From the NCBI GenBank assembly GCA_013407085.1, contig JACCGJ010014588.1, positions 1-64,000 on the forward strand: 64,000 nt of DNA. The letters are read 5' to 3'. The position numbers were made by a program, and so were the translations under genes. The notes under the pieces were generated by a model that saw nothing but the letters and a program-made list of their open reading frames with translations, made no database searches and had not been told where the DNA came from. Numbering within the stretch: the first letter of the stretch is position 1; every line of letters starts with the position of its first letter. This DNA comes from Atriophallophorus winterbourni. Taxonomy: Eukaryota; Platyhelminthes; Trematoda; Plagiorchiida; Microphallidae. This document shows positions 1-10,397 of this stretch, one piece after another.

Positions 1-2616
1 TTCCGTTCGCTTCGCCCTATTACTACCTCACATTCATGCTTTACTGATGGGGGATTTCAACTCTCCCGAGCTCTTCAGCTAGCCTATCACAAATACGTTT
101 GCCGCGGATTTGGATGATCTCATCAGCAACCATCCTTTGTACAATCATGTGAAGGTTGCTACATGTTTCCGAAGTAGCGACTGTCCATCTTTGTTCGATC
201 TGGTGCTGACTAACAAAGAGCTGATGGTAGAAGAAATATATTATGAACCACCCATAGGGAAGAGTGACCACGTCGTCCTGACATACCTTTTCGTTTCTTA
301 AGCCGAATTCCTCTACGAGGAGGTAACTCTTGTCCGAAACGTCACAGACTACAAAGCTTTTCCAGAAATCATTGCGGCAAACAATTTTGACTTTCTGCTA
401 AATGACGATCATGAACTTGCCTGCTCCAGATTTTTCTCTCAGTGGCACATTCTATTGCAACTATAATCGACTTCAGCCGAACACAAAAGACGTATCCCGC
501 AGACTTTTATTCGGAGTAGAACTCGCAAATGGATTAGACGCAGAAACACCGCATGGCATGTTTTCCGATCGAGAGAGTGTGCAAAATTGGGAAATATATC
601 GTCAATTACAAAACCACTGCACGTCTCTAGTGAGTCAAGACAGGCTGGACTACCAGAACAAGTTGACGGCACGATTTTTGGACAAGAGAAAACTACTTTA
701 CCGTTTTATAAAGTATAAAAGAAAGGTAAAAACTGGTATCCCGCCTCTGAAGCTTGAAGGTGGTTCTACGTCGACTTCTTTAGAAGTCGCGAACATAATA
801 AAGGATCACTACATGCTGGTTTCCCAGAATTGTTCACCATCCACATTAAATATCATCACAACACCACCTAGACTCTCTCCGCTGAGAGCTTACACAAAAA
901 GATTATGCAGCTCCGGGACAACTCTTCTCCGGGAATAGACCAGATAACGCTGAAAGCATTGCGTGCGGTCGATGCACATCTTAGTGAGCCACTTGGTGTC
1001 TACTTTCAACGCTTGTTCGATACCTCGCGTGTTCCCGAATTTGGGAAACAAGGTATTATTACCCCAATCTATAAAGGAGTAGCGACCCCGCGAATTACCG
1101 CCCAGTCAACCTGCTCCATGTGCTTTCTAAAGTCATGGAATCGATCGTGTACGACGAGTTGATGGCTTTTATGGAGAACGAAAACGCTGTCGCTGTCGAA
1201 AAACATTGGTTTCGTCGCGGACACACCTGCTTTTGGCCCAGGACAGCTGGAACGAAGCTGTCGACGCAGGCTACGCTGTTAATGCAATCTAACTGGATTT
1301 CTCCAAAGCTCTTGATAGCGTAAACCACGCTATTTTACTACAAAAGCTTGCTCTTCTTGGAATCGGTAACCCACTTTTGTCTTGGATAACCGAATTTCTC
1401 CGCGCCAGAACACTCCACGTTCGCGTCAGACAATCACATTCTGATTGTTTTTCAATGAATTGTGGTTTACCCCAAGGTTCTGTACTCGGCCCGCGCTTGT
1501 TTTTGATGTTCATCAACGACATTGGTGCATGTGTGAACTCGCCGTTTTTAATGTTCGCAGATGATCTGAAACTTTGGCGAATACTCTCTTCCCCAAATGA
1601 CTATGACGAATTGCAGATGGACCTCAACTCACTAAATAGTTGGGCAATTATGAACCAGCTACCTTTCAATCCACGAAAATGCCGATCTCTCCGCATTCGC
1701 CACCCCGGTGAACCTAGGTATCAACTAGGGGGCACCGAAATTTCGGTAAGTATGCAAGAGAAAGACCTCGGTATACTGGTTCAAAGTGACCTCGGGTGCT
1801 CTGCTCACTGTTCACACGCTTCCTTAGTCGCGAATCGAAACGTAGGCCTTCTAAAACGAGTCTTTGGTTCTTTCGACCGCAGCCTTTTCCCATCACTTCT
1901 TCACGCGTACGTCATACCTCACCTAGAATACGCCGTGTCCGTCTGGTCCCCGTGGTTAAAGCGCGATATTCACGTCCTGGAACAAGCTCAACGGAGATTC
2001 ACCAAAATCGTCAAAGGGCTTAGTTCGATTAACTATGAAGATCGCCTGAAGGCACTTAATTTGTTCCCCATGAGTTACCGCCGCATTCGAGGGGATCTGA
2101 TTTTGGTTTTGCTGATTCTCAAGAATGCCAAACACCCGTGCTTCAGACTGCTTTCGATGGCCCCTAGTTCCGGAACCCGGGGACATGTCTTAAAGATTGC
2201 CCATCTACCAAGTCGGTTAAACTGCCGAAAATTTTTTTTCTCAGTCCGCACTTCTTCTGCCTGGAATGATCTACCGTCTTTTATTGTAACCTCTCCTTCC
2301 CTTGCTATTGTTAAAGAACGCCTTGACTCTTACCTATATCTTTCTCAAAAAATTTGAATTTAACTTCGCACATTTCTTTTTGTTCCCGATGCTGCACCCA
2401 TTTTCTCTTTTCCAGACCTACATACGAATTGACGCCAATCCATCCTTCCCTGTATTGACTACCCTGTGCTTCCTCTGACCCCACCATTTACGGAACTTTA
2501 GTAACCGAAACCCAATTTCATGGACTCCACCCGACCCCTTGTGCTGACTATCCTGTGGTTATATTTTAAGCTCATAACTTTTTGTGCCAAAATATACTAT
2601 TGACTATTGACTATTG
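1..2616 (+). mobile_element. Type 1 CR1/Jockey-like non-LTR retrotransposon, unit 1 (5' cut by window)
   Basis: Non-LTR retrotransposon running from the C-terminal part of the endonuclease domain (GDFN-like start, GKSDHVV near 260-275) through a reverse transcriptase to the C-terminal region typical of CR1 elements. The RT shows the SSPGID finger motif near 920, LPQGSVLGP near 1475 and the catalytic FADD near 1555; the C-terminus ends in an SAWNDLP-type motif. The 5' half is broken by stops and frame changes before 1377. The 3' end is a run of ATTGACT repeats at about 2595-2616. The family is inferred from motif order; the clade within CR1/Jockey is not certain. Confidence 0.85.
1377..2357 (+). 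pseudogene. RT C-terminal half of type 1 element (326 codons open)
   Basis: Longest open segment of the unit 1 type 1 element. It encodes the RT palm after motif A: LPQGSVLGP, then the FADD box carrying catalytic aspartates, thumb, and the CR1-type C-terminal region (HLEYAVSVW, RRIRGDL, AWNDLP). In full elements this enzyme copies the element RNA at a nicked genomic target. The upstream portion of the polyprotein (905-1376) lies in other frames, so this is a fragment rather than a working gene. Unlike its counterparts in units 2 and 3 it lacks the frame-breaking changes near 25,530 and 49,530. Confidence 0.75.
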
Positions 2617-2641
2617 AGTCCTGTGCAAACTGAACTGAACT
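2617..2641 (+). mobile_element. 24-25 bp remnant of a type 2 element tail
   Basis: The stretch begins GTCCTGTGCAAACTGAACTG, which is the last few bases of type 2 elements seen at 26410-26450 and 52832-52870. It sits directly between the type 1 tail and the sequence upstream of basigin-like exon 1. It shows that a type 2 element once abutted the gene here. Confidence 0.7.
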
Positions 2642-2712
2642 AAAAAATATATTTCAAGGTTTTTGTTACCGGTTTACCCGCATCGTTTGTATTGGCTATA
2701 CTGGTATAAGAA

Positions 2713-2797
2713 ATGCTTCGTTTTATATCGGTGTACGTCCTGTTAGGCATTTCCGCAATATTTGTCTACATTCCAAGTGTAACACATGCCGAATTTG
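2713..2797 (+). CDS. Basigin-like copy 1, exon 1 (signal peptide)
   Basis: ATG at 2713 begins a hydrophobic stretch (FISVYVLLGISAIFVYI) typical of a signal peptide, with likely cleavage near THA. The exon ends at a GTACGT donor, phase 1. Confidence 0.8.
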
Positions 2798-5700
2798 GTA
2801 CGTTTTTTATTAATGTAAACTTCAGTTGTTGAAAAAATTACCGATGGATCACTTACAACATCTGTAAATGACATTAAGTTACGAGAATTATCGTTCCAAA
2901 AACGTTCAATAAATTTTACTTTCCCAACCTCTGTCTCTTTTCGCGTAAGAGATACAACTGACGTTAGTCAGCACACACGTGTATGGTATGTAAACGGGGT
3001 TGATCTTTCCAAATTTGTAACGGTATACGGTGAAGATGCCTCTGCTGACCCTGCTGATCTGTATACAACGGAAAAGAAAATGGAAAACGAAATCGAGATC
3101 AAACTAACTTTAAGAAACAAATGTAATTTTTAATTCATATTATTTTCTGTAGATCTTGTTCCCGGGAATTATACACTTTCTATTCACCCAACGCAGCCCG
3201 ACATAAAACCTGTTTCAGCTACTGCATTTGTCAACGGTACGTTTCGATTTCAATTACGTATTACCGGCTTTAATTCGTTCTTTGGCCAAAATATTTCAAT
3301 ACTTGTCATCCATTAAAATATTTGTTGTTCTGTAATCGTGTCCATCTAGGATGGTCATGCTAACTAGATTTACCCTGCTTGATGACCGCGTTCTGTCGGG
3401 TATACTGTGTTTTTGGGTTCACTTCACAATATCAAAGTAAGGTTCAAGTGCTTTCTTCTTCTGAATCGAAAGCAGAAGGAATGAAATCCCGTTTAAGCTT
3501 TATCACAGCAATAAACGGGTGAGTTCTGCTGACAAGAAAAGCTCCGAGAGTAGAGGAACACCAATATATCACTCCGGGGATCAGGTCCATCCGTCTCAAC
3601 AAATGCTGATCCAACGCGCTTTTGAATAGCTGTTCTGATGGTAGAGACAGGATCCCTTTCGGTAGAGAGTTCCAAGTGTTCATTCGCGTGGATAGCGTGC
3701 TCGCAATACTCAGCTTTAGCCTTCTAGGCTTCTGCAACTGAATGTCATGCCCACGAGTCCTCGACCCACCTACTAATCAGAAGTACCGGAGGAACTCGTC
3801 TCCATGTTGACCGAGAAGAATACGGTGTGTCAGGAGCAGGTCAAATCTTTCACTTCGAACTTCTAAAGCGTAGAGTTTCAGTAACCTCCTATGCTCGTAC
3901 GCAAGTTGGCGCATTTCACGAACCATCTTTTTCCCCCTCCTTTTACCCTTTCCAAGGAGTCGCATTCGCATTTAGACTGAGGTAGCCCATATTCCAACAG
4001 AGGACGGACGTACGCAGAGAAAAGTGTCCGGAACATTTGCGGGGTAATCGTCGCCGAATCGCCCAGAGCTTTCAAATCAGCTTTATTTACTTTTTATATC
4101 CATGTTCCTTTCAGGGCACGAATAATGCTCCGTAAACGAAAAATGATTTGTAGTCGTTCGTTCGTTATGATTGTTCCACATGTTGCTGCCTGGTAGCGAT
4201 AAATTTAGTAAACACTCTTCATACCTTAATCTTCACCTTTGTCAGACTACTTTACTTTACTTACTTTTGTGCGGCTGGCTCCATGGGTGGATTAGCCGGC
4301 TTCATTGATGTCTCGGATCGCACCAGCCCACGCACGTCGATCGGAGGCGAGATCGTTGCAGATCGTGATCCAGTCTCGTTCCCACCTGCGAACTCCGTAG
4401 ACGGTACGCAGACCCATTGAGACATCATCATGAAGTTTCTGGGGGGTAGTGTACAAATGGGATGTCCCCAGCACCACTCGGTGTTTGTTCGAGTACACCT
4501 CTCTAGCCTTTGCACAGCCAAGTGCAACCTACAAGGCAGCAGGGAGTTGGCAGATAAACGCGCTGTGCGCCAGTTAACTACCTACGGGACTTCTCTCCGG
4601 ATTTTTCCTCTGGGTTTTCTCCAGAAGCCTTTCCCACAATCGGGTGACCCACAAGGCAGTGGGGGTTTCGGGTCAGGGTTTTCCTTCCCCTAGATGGATT
4701 GCCAGTAGCTGACGAGCTCCATCTGCCCGAAGCAAACTGGTTTTAAGGCGCCCGTCACCCGCCTTCGCCCCTTCTCCTGCCAGTAAGAGCAGTTCCGCCG
4801 GGCTTGTGAAAGCCACTCGTGTAGGCCAGGAGTTGGACTTGGTTGTCAGAGGCTATTTGAGACGCACGCCACGTGGGAGCATTTTATAGATAGTAGGTGG
4901 CTCATTCCTACTACCACCGCCGGCTGTGACAACCTTTGTCAGACTACGGGCGTTCATATTAGGATATTAATATTTTGAACCGCGATTGGCGAACTGGTGT
5001 ATTGATTCAAACTCGGTGATGAACAGTGAAGATAAGGACGATTTACATAGTCGTCAGACAAATTAAATTCTGCCTTCAAACAGGTATCAGTTCATTAACG
5101 TTTATGTGCTGATGTCATAGCCTCTATGTGACACTTCCAAATTCCAAATTTAAGTTTCGATGGTTGACCTGATCGACGTTTCCACTGGATTACTTATTGC
5201 CTTTATTAACTCAAAATAGCATTTGTGTCGTTGGTTCAGATTTTCAACAGTGTCCTTAATGTTTCAAAGACAATTGGTAACCTGATTAGGTTCATGACAT
5301 TCGGTCAAAATGATCTGCCACGAATTTAGTTTCGTGAAATGTTTCATGTCCGGGTAATCGGAAACAGCGAAACTAAGTAAGAAGCTTACGACGCGTTGTG
5401 TTGTTTGCCAGTCTTCAGGTATGCGTATCGGGAACCCGGTTTTCGAAACTCTTGTTATCTCCGCGCTAAACCTTGTTTGCAAATTCAAGGGATAATCATT
5501 TGCAAGTTGAAAGTTTGCTTGTTGCGTCTCCATCTTCAAATTTATATACGGATGTGCAATCGTAATGCACATATAACAGAGTGCTACTGGCATTGGTTGT
5601 GCGCTTCATGTGAAAATACCCAGGAGTCGTCGCACTGCTATTTTCCCTTTTTCTTATATCTCTCTAGGCCTGGCCAATCTGATAATATCTAAGCTTACGA

Positions 5701-8700
5701 GCAGGGTATGACTGTAGATTACTTTTCCTGGCTCCAGACTTGCGGTTTCATTCATATGTGTTGTGTTAGTCATAGTTCTCATTGAGCACCGCCCCACAAG
5801 TGTATATAGAATCACAAAGTTGGCATCAGGCAAAATGTCGTACTGGCGGCATATAGGCTGACCCAGCTTATGACAGATTTTACAAAAGAATAGCAGTGAG
5901 ACAGCACGTCTTTATCGTTGACATATAGCTTAGCACGGTGTTACCCGCAGGCATGTAATCACGAGCCTGATCTAGACAAAGTGCCGCACATTTATAGACA
6001 GCACCTGGGGTACGATACATTCAGGTTGCCCAGGCCTAAACAGATGTGAGAAATCAAATCAGAAATTGCGAGGAAGCTGTCGTGCTGATGTCGCTCTACT
6101 CGTTCAGGAAACTTGATTGGACGGCTGTTCTATTATGGTATGAAATCATAAGCCTGATACAGGCAAAGTGCTGCGCAGTCGAGGACTGCACGTGGGCTAA
6201 GATACTGTCAGGTTGCCCAGGCCTAGACAAATATGAGGGGGGATGCACATATGTACAATCGTGCAGCATTTGTGTGCTGTGCGGCTAACATCGTGCTAAA
6301 CTGATTGGCCAACTGTAGTGAGCTGCATGCTGAAACACGCTGGAGTCTCACTACCATTTCTATTTCCGCCCTCATATCTGCCTGTTCTATTAGAGGTGTA
6401 GGCACCTTATCTCAGTTTTTGTACTTACTCTTTAATAGACTCCGTAGCTATAGGATTTCATGGTTTTATGGCAGTTAAGCATTCGGTACACGCTATCAGT
6501 GTAATTCTGTCTTTGATGATGTTCGGAAAGAAACCACTATGTTTTTGCGTGCAGCTCACCACCGGTGGCAAATCAATTTAGCACGGTGTTATCTTTACAT
6601 CATATTAGCACTGCACGATTGTACATTAGTGCTCTGTTCCCCGCTGGATTACTGCCTTTTCATTATGACGCCTTGCTACGCTTGTGGGCTTCATAAAGTT
6701 TGCGTTTTTTAATTACTGGAAAGTCTACCGGTAGCGCTAAACATGCATCAATTTCTTCGTTTTTTCTCAATCCAGAAATGTCGAACATTTGTTAAATTTT
6801 CTGTTTGAATGAATGTTTGGTTTCCGTCGGCAAATCGTTGTCAATGTCCATTCTCAGCATCAATGATCCTAAAGCACAAGTCTGGATCCAGATTAATTGC
6901 CAAGCGACATGAAACAGGAAAAACAAATGACCAAGCGTCTAAAAAGAACTGGAGGAAGCGAAATATGCTAATACGCTTATCAGTAGCTTCTTTATTTCAG
7001 CAAACCACCTCGTTGCCTGGCCTCCCGTTCGTTTTTCCCAGAACTTACCAAGCTCTGCTAATAAGGCACGGTATGGGAAGAGGTGATGAGGTATTCCTAC
7101 ATCGTGTCCCAGCCATCACAAACGAGCCAACATCAGCCTTTTGTCACAGTTCGTGACCTTTTTGTCGTAACTCCCGTTTGTCGACATCCAGATCAGCTAA
7201 CACTGAGTATAAATAATCTGTCGCAAGCATCGGGTGTTATAAACAGAATGCAAGCCGGCATCTTGCGCTCGTTTCTCAAATATAAAGGAGCGAATCTCGT
7301 GGTAGTCACTCACATGAAATTCGCGCTTGCTATTGATAATAATTTTTTCCGTCACTCCATTTTTATGGTTTCGGTATTATCCAAATCTCATATAAACTCA
7401 TCTATCAAATAAGTTCATTTCAGCTGCTCCTATTTTGCCGGTATTTTCGAAAGTAAGGAAAGTTCTAGAAAACGACCGGCTGAGCATTTTGTGCCAAGTT
7501 ACTGGGTACCCTCTTCCAAGCCTCGTCACTTGGTATTTTTTCCATGTCAAGCCAGAATCCATGAATGATGCTACTGTCCTAAAAGAGGCCAAGGCGAACC
7601 TCGCACCACTGGAGGGCTCTTCGGAATCTTACGTTTTCGTGAAGAATTCGGTAACTGACGATCAGCTTGTGTTTGAAAAACTACCCGCTTCGTTTGGTGG
7701 ACTGTTTGCTTGTCGCGTTGAAAACTCTGCCGGCGAAACGGATGAATCTTTGATATTGGTGCACATAAAAGGTCAGTGGGTTAATACGTTTGATTTTGAT
7801 GCAATTTTATTTAATCGAGAATGCATAAACTCTAACAGAGCACAACAATTCGGCTCCTCTGATGCACATCACTCTAGCTCCTGGTAAAACTAGGATTACA
7901 TTACCTTCGAGAATAATGTTAATTCGCTACGCTGTTCATTGTAGGAGCTCTCCTATACAGCGTATATATAAATATACCTAAGCATATATACTTAGGTACT
8001 CCATCTAATCTTGATGATCTCAACAGCGCAATCGACCGCTTAGCGAGTGGAAAGGCCCCTGGTAACGGCCTTAGCTCAGGAAATACTGTAGAACAGCTTT
8101 CATACAGCCACTTCATCTATTGTTTCTTCAGTGCTGGCAGAAGTGTGTCCCACAAGAGATGCGAGACACCAAGAACATCACGCTATTTAAGAATACGGGT
8201 GATAGAGGCGACTGCCACAAATACAGAGGAATCTCCCTTCTGAATGTTGTATGCAAATTGTTTGCTAAAGTCTTACTGATCCCGCTACACGTTTTAGGTG
8301 ATATAGTTTACTCCGAATCTTAATGTGGCTTCCGCAGGGGACGATCAACCGTTGACATAATCTTCTTCCTGACACAACTTCAAGAAAAGTGTCGCGTACA
8401 ATTTATGCCATTATAAACTGTTTTATTGATCGAACCAAAGCATTTGGCTACGTTAGCATGGTGTTCTTTTCAAAATGCTTGATCTTATAGGCTGTCCTCC
8501 TGGACTGCTAAAACTCGTTATTAATTTCCATTTAGAACGATCCTTTGATCCTCGTCATGTATCTGAGACTGGATCGTAGTATTTGCTACTGTGTTTCTTT
8601 TCCAGGCAACAAACATAATATTTACCTTGGGCGTTTTCAACCTTTGAACTGCACGTGTTCATCTTTGCAGCACTTTTAACCCCACATATACGGCCGTAAA

Positions 8701-9592
8701 TAGAAGCAACGGGAACTCACTGAAGCCTGATGGCTGCAATAATCACACATATTCAGAAACATGGGTAGACTGTTGTTATCATGTGTTTCGAAACTGTCTG
8801 GTACCCCCTGGTTTAAGTCTAAACATCATCATCATTGACAGCATTACACCGTTAGCATGTACCGGATGCTTAACTGCCATCAAAACGATGAAAAAGTGAA
8901 ATCCTCAACGATATGGTATGCTATGAAAGCACAAGGCTGATCCAGGCAAAGTGCCACACAGTCAGAGACTGCACGTGAGCTAGGATACTGTCAGGTTGCC
9001 CAGGCCTAGACAGATATGAGTGGGAATAGAAATGGTAGTGAGACCTTAGCGTGTTTCAGCATGCCGCTCAGTACCGTTGGCTAATCAATTTAGCACGATG
9101 TTAGCCGCACAAGACATAAATGCTGCACGATTGCACATCCTCAACAATGGCGACAGACGCGTCTTAAACAGCTACGGAATCTATAGAAGAGTAAGCGCAA
9201 CAAACTGGGATCAGATGCCTCCACCTCGAATGGAACAGGCTTTCAATCAAGTTTCTTGAACATGTAGAGCGACATCATCACAACAGCTTTCTTTCGGCTT
9301 TCACTGCCATGCCTAAATTTCAAATCGTTTATCTACAGATCGTTGGGCCGCATTGTGGCCTTTCATTGGAATTGTGTTCGAAGTCGCTCTGCTTGTGACG
9401 GGCATACTGCTCTACGAGCGCCATCAAATGCGTTCTCTGGCCGTCAAAAACGAATCTGCCACAGTGGACGCTGCCGATGCTATCTCCAAATCGGTCGAAC
9501 CCTCTGTATTGCAGAACAATGTGTCTGCAGTCGAACCACACGTGGAGACAATGCCAGGCGGAGACAAACTGAACGATGGGGATACTGCGTAA
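2713..9592 (+). CDS. Basigin (CD147)-like Ig-superfamily membrane protein, copy 1
   Basis: Five exons: 2713-2797, 2826-3122, 3153-3236, 7424-7771 and 9339-9592. All four introns are GT-AG and phase 1, and joining them gives an uninterrupted protein of about 355 residues. Residues 1-26 or so form a signal peptide ending near THA/EF. Ig-like domain 1 (about 29-137) keeps a Trp (VWYVNG) but has no cysteine pair. Ig domain 2 has the pair (LSILC and LFACRV) and a Trp (VTWYF). The last exon encodes WAALWPFIGIVFEVALLVTG, close to the vertebrate basigin transmembrane helix with its Pro and membrane-embedded Glu, followed by a YERH cytoplasmic start. NFT and NYT are possible N-glycosylation sites. Basigins chaperone monocarboxylate transporters and act in adhesion; that role is inferred here. 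The C-terminus is uncertain because the TAA stop overlaps a good splice donor. Confidence 0.85.
2826..3122 (+). CDS. Basigin-like copy 1, exon 2 (Ig-like domain 1)
   Basis: Preceded by an intron of only 28 bp (2798-2825) that ends in TTCAG. It encodes most of the first Ig-like domain, including VWYVNG and a KLTLRNK strand. There are no cysteines. Confidence 0.8.
3153..3236 (+). CDS. Basigin-like copy 1, exon 3 (end of Ig-like domain 1)
   Basis: Preceded by a 30-bp intron (3123-3152, GTAATT to CTGTAG). It encodes the final strands, with PGNYTLSI. The donor GTACGT opens a 4,187-bp intron. Confidence 0.8.
3425..4080 (-). pseudogene. Type 3 non-LTR RT C-terminal relic in intron 3, unit 1
   Basis: On the minus strand, three overlapping frames read the C-terminus of a CR1/Jockey-type polyprotein: AYVRPLLEYGLP, then RRLLKLYALEVR and FDLLLTHRILLG, then SRTRGHD, NTWNSLPKG and FKSALDQHLL. 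Frameshifts separate the parts. The same family occurs in + orientation at 22745-23690 (SRTRDQD, LRNALPKEV). It is an intronic insertion shared by all three units, so it predates them. Confidence 0.75.
4251..4931 (-). mobile_element. RTE-derived non-autonomous insertion, unit 1
   Basis: A 681-bp insertion flanked by a perfect 16-bp target duplication (ACCTTTGTCAGACTAC at 4235-4250 and 4932-4947). The uninterrupted site is present in unit 3 at 59018-59033. On the minus strand it ends with an RTE-like polyprotein C-terminus (RRWERDWITICNDLA, then a stop) and an AAGT-type simple tail (4251-4268). Its 5' part matches a module found alone at 16553-16840 and partly at 15333-15450. Probably an internally deleted RTE or an RTE-mobilised SINE. 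Confidence 0.75.
5661..5758 (-). repeat. Dispersed repeat DR1, degenerate partial copy
   Basis: Diverged minus-strand copy of the first half, recognisable by TCTAGGCCTGGCCAATCTGA and a CTGGCTCCAGACTTG end. Confidence 0.4.
5960..6049 (+). repeat. Dispersed repeat DR1, degenerate partial copy
   Basis: Matches the first half of the repeat (GAGCCTGATCTAGACAAAGT to GCCCAGGCCTAAACAGATG) with several changes. Confidence 0.5.
6144..6384. repeat. Dispersed repeat DR1 with inverted second half, unit 1 intron 3
   Basis: The first part (6144-6240) carries the GCCTGAT..CAGGCAAAGTGC..GTCAGGTTGCCCAGGCCTAGAC signature in + orientation. The second part (6241-6384) is the reverse complement of the part that follows in the same orientation at 9020-9140. 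The copy therefore contains an internal inversion. Confidence 0.6.
7424..7771 (+). CDS. Basigin-like copy 1, exon 4 (Ig domain 2)
   Basis: Acceptor TTTCAG at 7418-7423. It encodes a complete Ig domain with paired Cys (LSILC, LFACRV), a core Trp and an ENSAGE turn. The exon ends before a GTCAGT donor. Confidence 0.85.
8000..8679 (+). pseudogene. RTE-type reverse transcriptase relic in intron 4, unit 1
   Basis: Fragment of an RTE-clade RT: LNSAIDRLASGKAPG, then CWQKCVPQEMRDTKNITLFK, NTGDRGDCHKYRGISLLNVV, a CGFRRG motif and RTVDMV-like remains. It is broken by stops and frameshifts, such as a stop just before CGFRRG at 8322. RTE families are recognised by the GDR..CNNYRGISLL and ESQCGFR motifs. 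It is not functional. The homologous relic in unit 3 (62081-62733) has fewer breaks in the first half. Confidence 0.75.
8914..9140 (+). repeat. Dispersed repeat DR1, full copy, unit 1 intron 4
   Basis: About 227 bp from TATGGTATGCTATGAAAGC to CGATTGCACATCC. It carries both halves in the same orientation and serves as the reference arrangement. No terminal repeats or coding potential were seen; it may be a SINE or MITE. Confidence 0.6.
9339..9592 (+). CDS. Basigin-like copy 1, exon 5 (transmembrane and cytoplasmic tail)
   Basis: Acceptor CTACAG at 9333-9338. It encodes DRWAALWPF and the Glu-containing transmembrane helix, then a tail of about 60 residues that is rich in acidic and polar residues. 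In-frame TAA is at 9590-9592. The sequence GCGTAAGT spanning the stop also fits a 5' splice site, so a further 3' exon is possible. Confidence 0.85.
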
Positions 9593-10070
9593 GTTTTGTT
9601 TCACGTATCTTGTCGTTCTACCGGTTCATTTCTTGTGTCGTGGTCGCGGGAAATCTGTTGTCGCGTTCGTTATCTCCGGAAGGAAGACTATTACAAGAGA
9701 GGAAATATGATTCATTGTAACTTGTGTCTTATAATTTGACATGTACACCTTTTATTTGGTCTCTGGGGATGTTTAGAGAAATCGTGGCCTGATTTCACGT
9801 CTGTGACCGTCCCATGCCAACAAGCTTTCATTTGGAAATCCTCTGCACTGGAACTAAACAGAATGACCAGTTCCCCTTTCCGTGAAAATATCATTCCTTT
9901 TAATCGGAACCTATTATGCTCCATGCAAATTAATTTTGTGATTCGCTACTCCGTTTTGGCTCTCGACTGCTGAACGCAGATCACGCCACCAGCGTACAAG
10001 TGACGCCGATCGACCGCTGTGAGCTCTGCGGGAGCGATCATCACTCCCTAATCGGACTGTTTAGTCATTC
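9593..10070. other. Downstream of exon 5, unit 1
   Basis: Non-coding sequence after the stop: 3' UTR or a further intron. No convincing polyadenylation signal or terminal exon was identified. Confidence 0.35.
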
Positions 10071-10170
10071 TGTCTAGGCCTGGGCATCCTTACAGTATCC
10101 TAGCCCATGTGCAGTATCTGACTGAACGGCACTTTGGCTGGATCAGACTTGTGCTTTCATACCATATCAT
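10071..10170 (-). repeat. Dispersed repeat DR1, half copy next to the gypsy element
   Basis: Minus-strand first half (TCTAGGCCTGGGCATCC to TGTGCTTTCATACC). The gypsy insertion lies immediately beyond it. Confidence 0.55.
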
Positions 10171-10175
10171 TTAGT

Positions 10176-10353
10176 TGTAACGAGATAGAGTGAATGATAC
10201 TTCCAAACGATTGAGAAGATAACGCCTGATAGAAAGGCTTTAATCAACTAAAGAACACGAGTATGAGCTACAACAAAAAGAAAAAGGTTAGATGTGTAAT
10301 ACGGTAAAATAAGCGTGTGTATACAATAAAAGGAATGTCAAAACAACACGACA
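10176..10353 (-). repeat. 3' LTR of gypsy element, unit 1
   Basis: 178 bp, TGT/ACA ends. It differs from its partner at a few sites (e.g. GATACTTCC against AAAAATTCC on the + strand). The same differences occur in unit 2. Confidence 0.9.
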
Positions 10354-10397
10354 TTCACCCCGACCGGAAAAGACCGAGTGATATAACGGTTACAGTT

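Larger units (their letters stand above)
4948..7423. other. Rest of basigin-like intron 3, unit 1
   Basis: Non-coding intron sequence. It contains degenerate copies of a dispersed repeat (5661-5758, 5960-6049, 6144-6384). Short open frames here show no recognisable domain and I do not call them genes. Confidence 0.5.

Noticed and set aside
5264..5692. Overlapping open frames of 98-109 codons on both strands in intron 3
   Set aside because: No recognisable domain, no conservation of frame in unit 3, and they overlap degenerate repeats; chance open frames.
6809..7412. Open frames of 109-115 codons before exon 4
   Set aside because: Intronic; the frames change in unit 3 and show no family motifs.
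7435..7887. Exon 4 frame read as a complete 150-codon gene with its own start
   Set aside because: The first Met is inside the exon and the last 38 codons lie past a good GTCAGT donor; the spliced model joins in frame to exons 3 and 5.
9343..9720. 125-codon frame overlapping basigin-like exon 5
   Set aside because: Shadow of the exon 5 coding frame, which has the transmembrane motif and splice continuity.
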